DNA of 64,000 nt from Dryas octopetala (GCA_963921425.1 OY992834.1:496001-560000); one strand, 5' to 3'; counted from the stretch's first letter, positions 1-12,198 are shown. Made by a program: numbers and translations. Notes: generated by a model from the letters alone, not told the origin.

Positions 1-137
1 TTTGTGACAATCTCTGCCTAAAATGCTTCATCAAAGCAATCAAAGAATAAACAACCCGACTCATATCAACAAATCCATAATTCCAATTGACTGCAATTGG
101 CATATCACAAACAGTATGGTGGGAAAAATAGGCTCAC

Positions 138-1244
138 CTAGACTGGACATCCTCCTTTCCTCTCAATCTTCTCATGACACAGGATATGCCAGCATTGACC
201 CCAGTCATAACAGCAAAGTTGCGAGCTTGTATCAAGGGACCCCCAGTAAGAGCCTATAATCAAAGTAAACAATTGGTTACATATCAAAAGAACTTCTCCA
301 CCAAGGAACAATGAATACTCTGACTAATCTAAACGCTACCCATGTTCAGATTTAATCTATTATTATTGAGAAGAAACCTGTGTTTCCACATAATTAGGTC
401 ACGATTAAGCCATAGAACCAGATTCCTCAACTAGAAACTTTACTGTTCATAACGATATATGACCACAAGAACATATTCAACCAACATAAGAACTTTTCAA
501 GGCTCGAACAGCACTAGAAGAAAAAAAATTGACAAAGATTCAAATTTTAGATAACCATTAGTTTTCAAGAGGAAGAAAAAGATTAGCTTTTGAATTGGAG
601 AATACAAAGATTCATGTTTACTCTTCATTTGCCCAAGTTTCTAAGCAACCAAGCCAAGATTCGCAAGCACTAAAATAATCATGGTAAGAAAACTCAAAGA
701 ACAACACAATAAATTATTACCAAGAAATAAGCTTTGCCTCTGTTAGCTTACTGAGAATTGCTAGAATTAAGAATGAAATATTGGGATTTATATGTAATCC
801 AAATGCCAAATGGGGTTGAAGTGGGTGTGCTAAAAATTTAACTTTTCTCTTAATATCCCCTGCTATCCCATAAGAAACCCAATCAAAACATAGGGTAATT
901 TGTAATTCAGACGAAAAATAGATTAATAGAGAGAGAGAGAGAGAGACCTGGGCTTGCTTGAAAGAGGCCATGGCTTGGGGGTTGAGGCCGGCCTGAGGAG
1001 GAGGCGTGGGAAGAGAAGACGACACGTCGTTGGTGAGGGTACCCATGAAGGCACCGATGGCAGCACCCTGTGCGCCGCTTGTGAGTGTGACGACGGCAGC
1101 CTCCACAGGCAAAGACTGCTTGGCCAACCAAGCCCTGAAACCATTCTCTACCTCCTTGAACCGAGCCTGCAACTGCTCTATTGGGTTCTGGTTTGGCTGA
1201 GGCGCCATCTTCGCCACCATAACGCCTTGTTTACCTTGTTCCAT
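138..1244 (-). CDS. HP30: HP30-type Tim17/Tim22/Tim23-family import protein, 5' part
   Basis: Two coding exons are visible on the minus strand: 1244-948 (99 codons from the ATG) and 253-138 (38 codons plus two bases). The gene runs off the left edge, and positions 1-137 are its next intron. The protein reads MEQGKQGVMVAKMAPQ..., then NPIEQLQARFKEVENGFRAWL, VEAAVVT and GAIGAFMGTL-like glycine-rich segments, then LTGGPLIQARNFAVMTG. This matches the plant HP30-1/HP30-2 proteins (about 260 residues), which have a Tim17/22/23-type membrane domain followed by a C-terminal SAM domain. Those proteins are reported to help import transit-peptide-less proteins through the plastid inner envelope, with mitochondrial location also reported. 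Roughly the last half, including the SAM domain, lies outside the window. An in-frame upstream ATG at 1265 exists; I prefer 1244 because family similarity begins soon after it. A GA repeat at about 929-945 follows the first donor site. Confidence 0.88.
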
Positions 1245-1378
1245 TTCACTCACCTCGCAATTCAATTTACTTCTTCTGTTGGAGCATACTAGGGTGTTTC
1301 TATCACTCTATGGATAACGAGGTTTCTTTGGTGTTTTTTTTTTTTTTTGTTTCCTCCATAATTATATAATAATAATTA

Positions 1379-1747
1379 GGGATTAATACCATTTTGCTCT
1401 CCAGGCTATTACATTTGTATCAGTTTGCTCTTATAATTTGGAAAATTAAGCACTCTGACTTTTTCAATTTTGCCAATTGAGATTCTTCCGTCAATTTACA
1501 CATTTTTTATCCAAATCTTTAAAGGCAAAATGATCCCTTCTATTTAGATCTTATCATTTTTCCTCTTTTATTTTTTGCTAAATTCTGGTTGATCATCTCG
1601 ACATTTTAGATGAAAAATGTATAAATTGACAGAATAATCTTAATTGGCAAAATTGAAAAAGTCAGGTCCATAATTTTCTAAATTAAAAGTCTGAGAAGCA
1701 AACTGATACATGTGTAATACTCTGAGGAGCAAAATCACATTAATCCC
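1379..1747. mobile_element. MULE-type MITE with 9-bp target duplication
   Basis: A 369-bp inverted-repeat element. The left end reads GGGATTAATACCATTTTGCTC and the reverse complement of the right end reads GGGATTAATGTGATTTTGCTC. The inverted similarity extends inward for more than 100 bases through segments such as CTTTTTCAATTTTGCCAATT. It is flanked by a perfect 9-bp duplication TAATAATTA at 1370-1378 and 1748-1756. A 9-bp duplication with long inverted repeats is typical of Mutator-like elements. It contains no credible coding sequence, so it is non-autonomous. Confidence 0.85.
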
Positions 1748-1756
1748 TAATAATTA

Positions 1757-2981
1757 TCAATTATATTTCAACCCCGAGTCCATGACCCATGGAACATTAA
1801 TTTGCCATTTGGCACCGCCAATTCTGGTGGTAAATGGTAATTGTCTACCAGTGGAAAGTGTGGGCAGTGTCACATTAAACAATAAATCCTTAGGAAATTC
1901 CAATAAAAATCAAATAGTCCAATTGAATGGATGAATCTCGTAAGTCGTACCAATGCGTGAAGGATCAATACAATGTTTGATGCTTGAGAAGCTAATTTGA
2001 AAGTTTTCGATTGTCATGTATAACTAAGTAACTATAATACAATTGCATTGTGTAATCAATGTATGTGTTATTTTGGAGTATAGTCTTAATAATATCTTAA
2101 TTTATATGAATATGAATATTATTTTTCTCTTTTTCTAAAAAAAATAATAATAATATTATCTAGGTTTTTTTTGGGCTGACCATCATTTTTTCTAGTTGGG
2201 GGATGAATTTTGTTGCAGATAGTTTTTCGGGTCATAGGGAAGGTCAAGGCCCAAAACACACAAAACTAACAAGTCTAACAGCAAATGAGGGTAGGCCTGG
2301 CAACGTCAACAAATCTTCTTTCGCAGGTTCAGGCCCAAATGTTTTTAGCAAGTCCAAAAGAAAAAAAAAAAAATCTTCTATCGCAAGTCCAAAAGAAAAA
2401 TCAGTCCCGCGTTTTTTCTTTTTTCTTTGGGGAGATGGTGGTTTTTTGGCGCAAATCACACATATTTTGATAGTCAGGCACAGTGGGAGCCCTCCGAATC
2501 GTTCTTGCGCAGTCGGCCTCTCTTTTGTGGTACGGGTACGTTCTCCTTTTTACTTCACAGATACTTGTATTGTGTTTGCTTTGCTTGATAGTGTGAAATA
2601 TGTTTAATGTATTTCGATATCAGATCCGCTATGCCAGTTTCTGCCAACTCCTCTATTTTGGGGGTTGGCCTTTTTACAAACACCTTAAGAGCATAGCTGA
2701 TTGATCTTTAGGTTCACATATTTTGCTTGACTCGATGTGTTTGTGTACTTTCTTTCTTCGAGTAGACCCATATTGCAGCATATATTCTATATGCATGAAT
2801 TTCTATCCAATTAATTCAACTTAAATGTTAAATTACATGCTTTGTCCTGTATGATATTCATTTGAAATGCATTGAAACTTTCATGCAAGAAGGTGTAGGA
2901 GGAAGAAGGCAATATTTGGGTAACTGAGACTTGGTCTTGTAATCGTAGTATAGTACTTTCGACACTTTTCAAGCAGCTGGA
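1757..2981. other. Intergenic region and presumed BIN4 leader
   Basis: No gene was recognised. The stretch is AT-rich with poly-T and poly-A runs. Around 2290-2400 a short phrase (AATCTTCT-TCGCA plus AAGTCCAAAAGAAAAA) is repeated. The part after about 2480 is less AT-rich and probably holds the BIN4 promoter and 5' UTR, possibly with a leader intron, but no site can be fixed from sequence alone. Confidence 0.4.
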
Positions 2982-5900
2982 ATGAGCACCTCGAGGGAGG
3001 ACTCTCCAGATTGGCTGCGCTCTTTCCAGGTACTCAGAAGAAGAGTTATTTCATTTATCTTTTGTGGGGTAAAAATTACATGGTTCGGTGGGTAGACTTG
3101 CAGGATGTCACTGGTTAAAATTACTTAGTAGATTAGTCACTTGATTTGGTTATAACTTCTCTATACATTGCAGCCTTACGTTTTCCTCAAACTTTCTTTG
3201 TTTATTTTGGATGCTAAGTGAAGGTTTTTTTTTTTTTTTTTTTTTTTCCAGGCACCACCAACTCACTCAATACTGACATTATCCTCAGAATCCGAGTCTT
3301 CACTAGATGGTGTTCGTCCAGGGAAGGATAAAACTGATCGCCAAGAACTATCTCCACAGAAATCTTCAAAATTTCCTGATCAAGATGAGAATTTCAGTAA
3401 AAATCTCGGGAAAAGTGCTGCAGAGTCTCCATCCCGTAAGAGATTAAAAGGCAACTCTCCAAAAAAAGGACAAAACGCAGAAGATCACATACCCCTGAAG
3501 AAGAAGAAATCAGATAGATTGAAGGAAAAAGAAGGTAAAACAGGGGCTTTGGTTGAAAACTTGGGTTTGTCGATTATGAGGTTTAGGTTTCTAAGAGATA
3601 ATGCATATACATATATATTTTGTAGATGGAAATGGTTATTCTTCTGTGTATTTGACTTCCGTTCCATTTCATGTGTCTCCTGATTATGATACAGGGGATG
3701 GCAAGAAAATTTCCAAAGAAGGACCAGTTGAGAAGCCTTTGAAGCCTCATGTAAGCATTATTCAGAAGCCAAACTTTAGATATTAGATTCCTCGGGTTTT
3801 CTGTAGAGTTATAGCATGCAGTCATTCTGTCATCTCATGTTGACATAGATTGCATGTGTACTAATTTGAAGCAGAAATTAGGAGATAGATGCCTTGCATT
3901 GTAATTAAAGTAACAGTGCAATCTTTTTCTCCTTTTGACCATTAATTTGATATTTTCTTATCATTTTCTAATTTGTATAAACTGAGAATTCCTAACTTCC
4001 TCAATTAAAACTGCCAATCTTATGTTTGAAAAGCGTACTTTGCAGTATCAAATTATGCTATTGATACTCTAGTTGTTTTACCCCACATAATTAAGTTCCT
4101 ATCATTTTCCCAATGAATGACAAGAAATATATTATGGTGGACAGGAAGTGAATGATTCAGTTTTGACATTGTCATCAGATTTTGATCCTGAAAATAGTCC
4201 CCCCAGGGAGGATGGTATCAATCAAGGAGAATCTTCTGACCATAAAATGGCTCAACTGCAAGGGAGAGGCAAGGGTGAGGATGCAGCTCTTCTGAACAGA
4301 AATGAAGAGTCTCCATCTAAGAATGCTTCAAAGGGAAAATCTCTGAAAAGGGGTCCAAAAGGAGATGGCCAAACACCGATGAAGGAGAATAAAAGAAATG
4401 ATAGCAAAGAAAAAGAAGGTATGAACAATGGGGCTCTGGTGTTCCACAGGGATACCTTGGTGCTAAGTCCAACTTCCAGGGACCTGGCCAGGGTTCAACC
4501 CTTGGTTAGGTATACAAGTATCTAAGGCAAATTAAGTAATAAAACTACTAATGATGTTCAAAAGAACATAACAATGGATGATTTTAGTGTTTTTATGATA
4601 GATAAGAATATTCCCTCCCTCCCTCTCTGAAAATTACTTCTTCTACAAATCTTTTTATTTTTATTATATTTTTATGCACAAAGTGTCTGATAATGGTTCA
4701 GGAAATTGTGGTGATGTGGAAGTTGTAGAGGAAGAAGCATCCAACAAGCTTATTGAGCCTCATGTAAGAATAATCTATAGAAGCAATAATGATTACCTAT
4801 ACAATCTTTTCCATAATGATTTTCTTTGGTTATAGGTTTCCTCCTCAAGTTTGCCTTTGGTACTCTCTGAGAAAGTTCATCGTTCAAAGGTACATCAATA
4901 AATCACTTGGTTATAACTTGTTGTTTCGCTTGGGGACTTTATCAATGTTCTCTCTCAGAATGAGTGGCAGCCACAGTCAATAGGCCACGAGGTGTGTCTA
5001 TAGTTAGCAAGATATTGTTCTTAACAAATAGAAAAAAAAGATAGCAAGATTGTAGAATGTAGAATTAGCAGAGGTTATGAGAAGCTAAGATAATTACTTT
5101 AACTAATCTGGCTTCTGCTGGTGGCTCCATTGTAATTGATTTTTTTTGGGTAAAAAATACTCACATATCTCATACTTGAGCGGTGCAGGTGTGAATTACC
5201 TCCCTTCTTCTTTTCCCTCGAAAAAAAGGGGGAACCTGTGATTAACATTTAGCTTTGCTGTTTGTGCAGGCACTTGTTGAGTGTGAAGGGGATTCCATAG
5301 ATTTGAGTGGTGATATGGGTGCTGTAGGACGGATAGTAGTTTCAGATACTAGATCTGCGGATCGTGAAATGTACCTTGATTTGAAAGGCATGTTTTGCTC
5401 AAAACTTCAAATTCACATGTTTCTTGGTTTAATGATTTTACTATTTGATCATCTCCATATAATAGAGGCAAATGTTGTATTATAGGCTTTACAAATCTCT
5501 ATGCAATTCAAAAGGAAGAAAAACAAATACTCTCTTTATCACTATACTCTGGCTTTCTAATTTCCTTCTTGTCATGTTATATGCCTCTTTGATCTGTCCC
5601 CTGTTTTTTATTTTGCAGAGCTGGTTGTTAGCCTTGTCAGTACACCTTATTGTTCTGCACATTTCTGTACTAGCTGCCTTCATCTGACTGGTTTATTTTT
5701 GGTTAACATTTCAGGAACCATATACAAAACAACAGTAGTTCCTTCCAGGACATTTTGTGTTGTACGTTATCTGCCTCCATTTATAAAGCTTTAGCATTGT
5801 ACATCATGCCCTTAATTACTCTTTGAATTACTTTCAACACTTTACACTTGGCGTAATATTGCTGTGATATGACACAGATCTATTCTTGTTCAGGTTAGCT

Positions 5901-6581
5901 TTGGACAGTCAGAGGCAAAGGTTGGTTAATCATTTAGTTACTTGTTATCGATTGGAGGTTAGCAGAAAATGCAGAATGCTACCAAAAATCTGTTAATTCT
6001 ATTCTGAATTGTATATTCCTTGATCAGATAGAAGCTATCATGAATGACTTCATTCAGCTGAAACCACAGTCAAATGTTTATGAAGCTGAAACAATGGTTG
6101 AAGGTTGAGACTTTTTCAAAGGGTTATTGTTTTCGTGGCTATCTATTTTAAAAATAATTTCTGAAAACAGTAATTCTTCCTTAACATCTCATCATTTTGA
6201 ATGAATAGGAACACTAGATGGTTTCTCATTTGATTCGGATGATGAGGCTGACAAGTTTCCTAAAGCCATTCCTCAACAAACTGATCAAAATGAGGATGCT
6301 GATGAACAAACCAATGGGACTACCAAAGGGAAAGCTGAGAAAGCATCGGTATGCTTCTGAACCCTCAAGTGTTTTCTTTTTTGGGTAAATGAACCTTCAG
6401 TGATCTAAAGTGACGTTGATAAATTGACAAAGCCCTGCTTATATTAAATTTATCTTGGTGTCTGTATCTGTTACAGAAGCTTGTAAGGAAGAGAGGTAAA
6501 ACTGCTGGAACGAAGCCACAGCCACCGAAGAAAGCAAGAAAGAAAACTCAAGTTTCCAAGAAAGCCAAGAGCAAAAAATGA
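2982..6581 (+). CDS. BIN4: BIN4/MIDGET, DNA topoisomerase VI complex component
   Basis: Twelve exons were read as 2982-3029, 3252-3534, 3695-3750, 4145-4418, 4702-4763, 4836-4889, 5270-5387, 5715-5761, 5894-5920, 6028-6103, 6209-6348 and 6477-6581. They join in frame to a 429-residue protein. The start is MSTSREDSPDWLRSFQ, the typical BIN4 N-terminus. The conserved core in exons 7-11 (about residues 260-420) reads ALVECEGDSIDLSGDMGAVG, MYLDLKGTIY, PSRTFCVV and EAIMNDFIQLKPQSNVYEAE. The tail is Lys/Arg-rich (KKARKKTQVSKKAKSKK), suited to DNA binding. Known family role: a nuclear partner of the plant topo VI complex needed for endoreduplication and cell size. Two oddities are that intron 7 begins with GC (5388-5389), and that exons 2-3 and 4-5 look like a duplicated exon pair encoding the charged, low-complexity N-terminal region. 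Exon 1-6 boundaries follow phase and splice signals; alternative acceptors exist near 3624 and 4681. Confidence 0.92.
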
Positions 6582-7213
6582 GGCACACGATTTTGTTTAT
6601 TATTTCTTGTTATTGCGGGGATTCATAAATCCCTTACTGGATATTAGTTCTCATAGTTGACGGGAGTCAGAGTTGGTTCATGGAGTATTTAGTGTCAGAT
6701 TATTGTAAAATAATGGCAATTGGGGGCCAATATTATGAAATTTTAACATATAGGGCCTATTGTTCGTGGTTTAGATACTACTTTGTATTGTAGATTGGTT
6801 AGTACGACTGATCTAGTGACTAAATAAATGTGAATATGCGGTTTTATATCTCTTCTGCATTGCCTACGACTAACCGGCCCTCCTGCTGTTTTATAACTCT
6901 TTCTTCCTATTACCATTATATTGATGTTTCACTTCCTTCGGTTTCAGTCTGCCAAGCATTGCATTTATGGGATGATGACCCTTTGATATGTTAAAGGCTT
7001 TTGCCCCTTGGATTCCTTTTATGTTTCAATAGTCCATTGAACGATTAAATACATTACAACGCGCTCTGGTGTTCCTGAATGAATATTTCTAATTCATTCT
7101 CCATTCCTCTAAAAATAAAATTTCAATTTCTTTGCTTCTTGAACCCCTTCCGTTACCATGTACTTGCTTTACTATTCAAAGCTCTAGAGTTGCTACATAT
7201 ATGTGTTCACAAC
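6582..7213. other. Convergent intergenic spacer
   Basis: This separates the 3' ends of BIN4 (plus) and the thaumatin-like gene (minus). It is AT-rich with no recognisable gene, and is presumably shared by their 3' UTRs. Confidence 0.6.
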
Positions 7214-8296
7214 TCAAGAGAGTATGCTGAGGATGAGAAGAAGGATTAGTGGTGGAATTGGTAAGAGCGTGTTTGAAGAGGAAGCCATTTGTACAACCTT
7301 CCCACTGCCAGGCACTTGAAATCTTGGAGGTGCTAACACAGCATCGGAGTTTCTCGTCCTGCGTCACAAATTTTGTTCATTAAAAAAAAGGGTATTAAGA
7401 TGGCTTCAAATAAAAACAAGATCTGAAATGAATGATTGGGAGAAAACTGTACCCGTTGCCATTAGGGCAGAAAACGATGGCATATTCAAAGGCCTTGCAT
7501 GTAAAAGTGCTTGTGCCATCATCAAAAGCATAGCTGTATGCTCTTGGACAAGCTCGCTTGAAAATGGTGGAATAAAAGGAGGGCTGGCATGTTGTTGGGT
7601 TAGCAAACTGTCCACTGCAGCAGTACTGGTCCAGGCCAAATGCCTCGCAGGCACTCTTGCACCCAATCACACTCCCTTCATTTCCACCTGCTCCCACAAC
7701 CTGAAGCTCTTTCGGACAACCTGTTTCATTTCAATTTTGAATACTTGAGAAGCATTTTGACTTGGCGACCAAGTAATTGGTTCAGCATATATGTTATGTA
7801 ACTTACCCATGTTGATATCTGTTGCACATCCGGTAGCGTTACAAGCACCATACACACCGCGTGGCACGGCAATAAGAGGTAGATTGTAGCCATCCACAAA
7901 GCTGACATCGTAGAAATCTTTGTCATTGCCATTGCCAAGGGTTATCTCAAAGAGTGAGGCAGGTGGGGTGGCACCATTGCCATCACATTCCAGCCTTCCT
8001 CCGCAGTCACCTGTTTGACATGTTCCCGCTCCCAACTCGTCGAATGTGCAGCCTGTTCTTGCCCATATGCGTCCTGACCATCCCGGAACAGAAGGAATCC
8101 TCGCACTCTGCCCCGAATCCAATCTGAACCCAGTTGTCGGAAGTTGAGGCGTGCCTGAACCCGCTAAAGTACCAGGCCATATGGCTTCAGGGCAATAGTT
8201 TGTTATAGTGAATGTGCATGAGTAGGATGAGGAGAAGAAAAAGAGAACGAGGATGAAAAAGAAACACGGGAAAGTTTGAGATGCCATTATTGGCAT
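7214..8296 (-). CDS. Thaumatin-like protein with hydrophobic C-terminal tail
   Basis: Three exons (8296-7807, 7720-7453, 7358-7214) give a 300-residue protein. An N-terminal signal peptide is present (residues about 1-26, [15 protein letters not shown]). The mature start [17 protein letters not shown] is classic for the family. The thaumatin signature is complete at residues 89-104 ([16 protein letters not shown]). The acidic-cleft residues are visible: R in RIWAR, E117, D130, D135 and D in LDQYCC. Cysteines are abundant and spaced as in 16-Cys members. Exon 3 adds a tail ending in [17 protein letters not shown], which resembles a GPI-anchor signal, so the protein is likely held at the plasma membrane or wall face. 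Family members are PR-5 relatives with defence or wall roles; activity here is unknown. ATGs at 8296 and 8287 are both possible and differ by three residues. Reading through the exon 2 donor would instead add about 17 residues before a stop. Confidence 0.9.
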
Positions 8297-11069
8297 TGTC
8301 TTTGTTGGTTTTCTAGTTTCCCTTTTCAGAAGGAATGAATTTATGGAAATGACCAATCTCTGCATATTTGTATTTTGAAGAATCATGCAAATCCAAGGGG
8401 TTACGTTGCTTTGCTGAAAATCTCAGCCGCAAGATGACCTTTTCGGGTTTAGTATTTCTTTTATCTTGGATGGCCTCTTCAAGAAGCAATTCTTTTCTTT
8501 TGCATTTGCGTTGGACACGATATACACAATGGAAGCTAAATACTTTCAATAGAATCATTATTGGGGGCCCTATCAACGAATTGACTCAGCTGGCTGTTAT
8601 ATAACATGCATAGACTGACCCGAGAGAAAAGAGACCTGGGATTGCTCCTACCAAAAGAAACATAGATTAATGTTATTTGAAATCATTTTGTAGGTAAAAT
8701 AAAATATATATATATATTCTTTTGCAAATCTACGAGGTGGACTTGCTTCAAGTACAAGGAAGATCACTCTCAGGACTTAAATATGGAAAGGATCTAACAT
8801 AGACCCTAACCATCTCCAGCCATTCGGGTCTGCAAATAGAAAGTCCTGGATCCTCCCATCTTTAATTTTACAGCCAGTTGCTAGATATTAATATAATCAC
8901 AGAGTGGGTCACAAACTATCATTTGAATCATTTGATAACTACCTTGTGTAGAAGTAAAACTTCCATCACATGGTATACCTATTGTGTCTATCTCTCATCA
9001 CATGACCTAACACATAATGAGAAAGAAACAAAGTAACATCACCATGGTATACCTATTGTGTCTATCTCTCATCACATGGCCTAACACATAATGAGAAAGA
9101 AACAAAGGAACATCACCATGGTATACCTATTGTGTCTATCTCTCATCACATGACCTAACACATAATGAGAAAGAAACAAAGTAACATCACCAGTGATAGT
9201 AAAGTTTTTCTCCTTGTGTAGATACCCTAATGTGAATTAAATTAACAGGAATCAAAATAAAGAACAAACAACAGAAAATGCAAACATGTTGACTAATTAT
9301 CCACTGGATGGATGAAAAATGAACAGGACATTAGTACTCACAAGATTGTGTCTATTACAATGTATACAAACTGAAAGTGCCAAAGTAATAAAAAATCTTG
9401 GCATCACTAGTCTGATTACAACCAACGACAGGGCTTTCTACTGTTTTAACCACAAGGGATTCAATATCCTCTAGAATAAGAGGGCTGTGAATTTAACACT
9501 GCTTGTACAAAATTAACTGACTTAATATCATGTACAATAGTCTAGCTGGACTTGGAATGGTTTCCAGCAAGGTTCACAAGGTTGGACTCAACACTTCTTT
9601 CCAGTTACAACTTTTGAAGCACTTTCTACCTTATCAGCCAAAGATGACCTTACATTGCTTCCTTAAGCAGTGATGCCCAGTGACTTTCAGACATGCCAAC
9701 CCAGAAGGATTTGCCCTAAATGAAAAATAGTAACAAACAAATAGGCCATGGGCAGGACAACTCAAACGCAATTAATTTGACCAGCTGCTGAAAAGGAGGG
9801 CACCAACACAGCATAAGATAAAGATGAGCCTAATGAGATCTCAAAAGCAACTGAAGATTCGCACAAAGTTGAACTCATTTTCTGGAACCAGTCATGGAGA
9901 CGACAAGAAAAGGTAGACAAAATGCGAGAATGGCTGAGCAGAAAGTGCCCTGTTGTACTTTGACATCCCCAACAATAAGGCAAAAAGAAGGGATTGATGA
10001 ACTACCATGTTGCATATGAAGAATCATATTGCCGGACATAGCTAGCAGTACTAGGTTAGAACTTGAATTCAACAGCTTGACTGACCTAACTACATCTCTA
10101 TGATGCAATCCTTCCAACAAGACAGTCGTTTAGAAGGACCACATAAGTTTATCAGCATCACCAAGTGCAGCTTTACTCTCCAAGAAATGACACAATTACC
10201 TACATGAGAAAAGGAAACAAAACACATCAGAAGCCAGGTCAGAAAATTTCTAAACATAAGAAATTGTTCATTATTAACAAGAATATTTCATCTCTCCTCG
10301 TAGCTCATGCTTCAAGCCCTGCAAAATTGACATTGACTTCAGATCCATACATCAAAATAACTGAAGCAAAAAAATCAATATACGAAGATGCAAACAAATA
10401 AAAAGAGAGAAAACTGGATCAATCATCTGTAACCTGTTTAAACTAGGCAGAGTTAAACAATCCAAAAACACCCTTCATATGAAGAACTCGATAACAACCT
10501 ATGCTGCATGCAACATCAGCAAATACAAACCCAAGATAGTACTAATCCAAATGAAGAAAAGCAACTTTAAGAACAATGCAATTCATAACAAGTGTAACTA
10601 CTTAAATAATTACATATCATTAATTGCCTTTCTGCAACCCAATCATCATAAAAGGCGCAAATTCAATAAGAAGGCATTGGTAGTAGGATAGAAAGAACTA
10701 ATGGGATCAAGATTCAAATTATACAAACGACCTGAAAGCACTCTGTACCAAATATAGCCCAGATTTCTGAACAGTAGGGTTAGCAAGAAGGAACTTTAAA
10801 TTCAAGATTCGTAAGCAGTTCGACAACCCCTGATCAACCCCTGATTAACATTCCTTTTTTAAAGTCAAGCTAATGAAAGAGTTAAATTGCAGTAAACAGG
10901 ACTACAAATATAGATTGTTCCTACAGACGGGTAGGACACATAAGGTCCATCACTTTAAGTACTCATGACGTTCATCATCCACGTTGGTTCCATAAAAAGA
11001 AAATAAGAAAAGATTCATAGGAACAAGATTTAAGATAAGCAATAAAAGTCTTTCATTTATCTTATAGCT
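8297..11069. other. 2.8-kb spacer without recognised gene
   Basis: This holds the upstream region of the thaumatin-like gene and the downstream region of the Cys-rich gene. The only clear structure is the 74-bp tandem repeat at 8970-9191. Short open frames around 9760-10690 have no recognisable similarity and no supporting splice pattern. A long 3' UTR or a noncoding RNA cannot be excluded. Confidence 0.5.
8970..9191. repeat. Three tandem copies of a 74-bp unit
   Basis: Units begin at 8970, 9044 and 9118, each starting ATGGTATACCTATTGTGTC and ending near AACATCACC. The copies differ at only a few bases (for example CATGACC versus CATGGCC, and AAAGTAAC versus AAAGGAAC), so the expansion is recent. 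No spacers separate the units. Confidence 0.95.
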
Positions 11070-12198
11070 CTAGCTCAGATCCATGCCATCTCCAACTTTG
11101 TTGCAGATCAGACTGACAGTTTTGAAGGATCTCTCGAAAGGAGAAGGATGGAACTGTGCATCCCGTCTGCGCTTAAAAGAACAACTGTCTGCAGAAGGGT
11201 TGTCTGTCTCAAGCTTCCTCCGGACACCTCTTACAGCCTGTTCCTCTGCTGGTGTAAAAGGGAAAATCTTTCCGCTTGCTCGGCAAAGGGAGCTATGGTT
11301 ATCATACAGAATCCTCTGGTTGCAGTTTTTGTCACAGATGTGAGTGAGTCCAGTTAGTTTGCAACGATACATATTCCCACAGACATGCTCGTTCTGACAT
11401 TTCCAGTCACATTTGTGAACAGGAATTGATCCATCTCGGCCCAAAATAGTCGACAGAAAAATAACATTAGCAGGTCCTGCTACCACAGATTTGCCATTCA
11501 CCTCCATTGCAACTGCGAATTGATGAGTTCAAAAAGTCAATTGAACAGATTCCACACTTGGAGAACTTTGCCTCTAAGGTTCTACCGATCCCAACACAAC
11601 GAAGAAATTTGTTCTCTGCACTTATATCTGGAATTTGCTTTCTAATAACTAAATACTTGCATGCAATTTCTACAAAGCCCCAATTGTTCAACCTAGAGGA
11701 ACACTCCTCTGTATTACATTGTATAGCATTTTTCACGCTATCATTATATCACATAAAATTCTCATCTTAAAAGAAGGAAAAAAAAAAAAAAGAAAGGAGA
11801 TCCTTCATGTCATTTTGCTGCAACTTGGTCCCACTTATATTTTATTCTATTTGTTCTCTTCAAGAATCAAACTGTTCCTAAGAATATGTTGCGCAGTAGG
11901 AGAAAAAAGAGCATGATTACAGCAACAACCACCATATGAAGCCAACAAATAACTTTCTTCATCAGATCTGATACATGTATGCATGTGGAATATAAAATTA
12001 TTATTATTATTATCCCCTAAAATTAAGAAATAATGTTTTCATTTTTCTTTTACCTAATATCTAAGATATACAGAGAACTATCTGAAACAAAAGTAACAAA
12101 ATTTAAAAACAAAACAGAAAAAATGAAAAGAAAAAAGAAGGAAATGACTCACCTGTGCTTCCGGATGGTAAAGAAAGGAAATTGCGTTCAGCTTCCAT
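11070..12198 (-). CDS. Short Cys/His-rich protein, putative zinc-binding, function unknown
   Basis: Two exons (12198-12153 and 11512-11070) encode 162 residues, starting MEAERNFLSLPSGST and continuing VAMEVNGKSVV. Residues about 48-79 hold a dense Cys/His cluster: HKCDWKC, HVCGNMYRC and THICDKNC, i.e. C50, C54, H58, C60, C66, H73, C75 and C79. That spacing suits one or two zinc sites. A similar Cys arrangement occurs at the C-terminus of plant F-box SKIP31 proteins, but no F-box is present here. The rest includes PFTPAEEQAVRGVRRKLE and a basic KRRRDAQFHPSPFERSF motif that could act as a nuclear signal. I recognise a conserved plant family but cannot name a function. An internal ATG at 11507 would give a shorter product; the spliced upstream start is preferred because the phase joins cleanly. 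Confidence 0.75.

Noticed and set aside
8970..9191. Possible CRISPR-like array
   Set aside because: The units are contiguous 74-bp tandem copies with no spacers, in a plant nuclear genome.
10165..10691. Two plus-strand open frames of 70-78 codons
   Set aside because: Asn/Lys/Ile-rich composition typical of AT-rich noncoding DNA; no homology or splice context.
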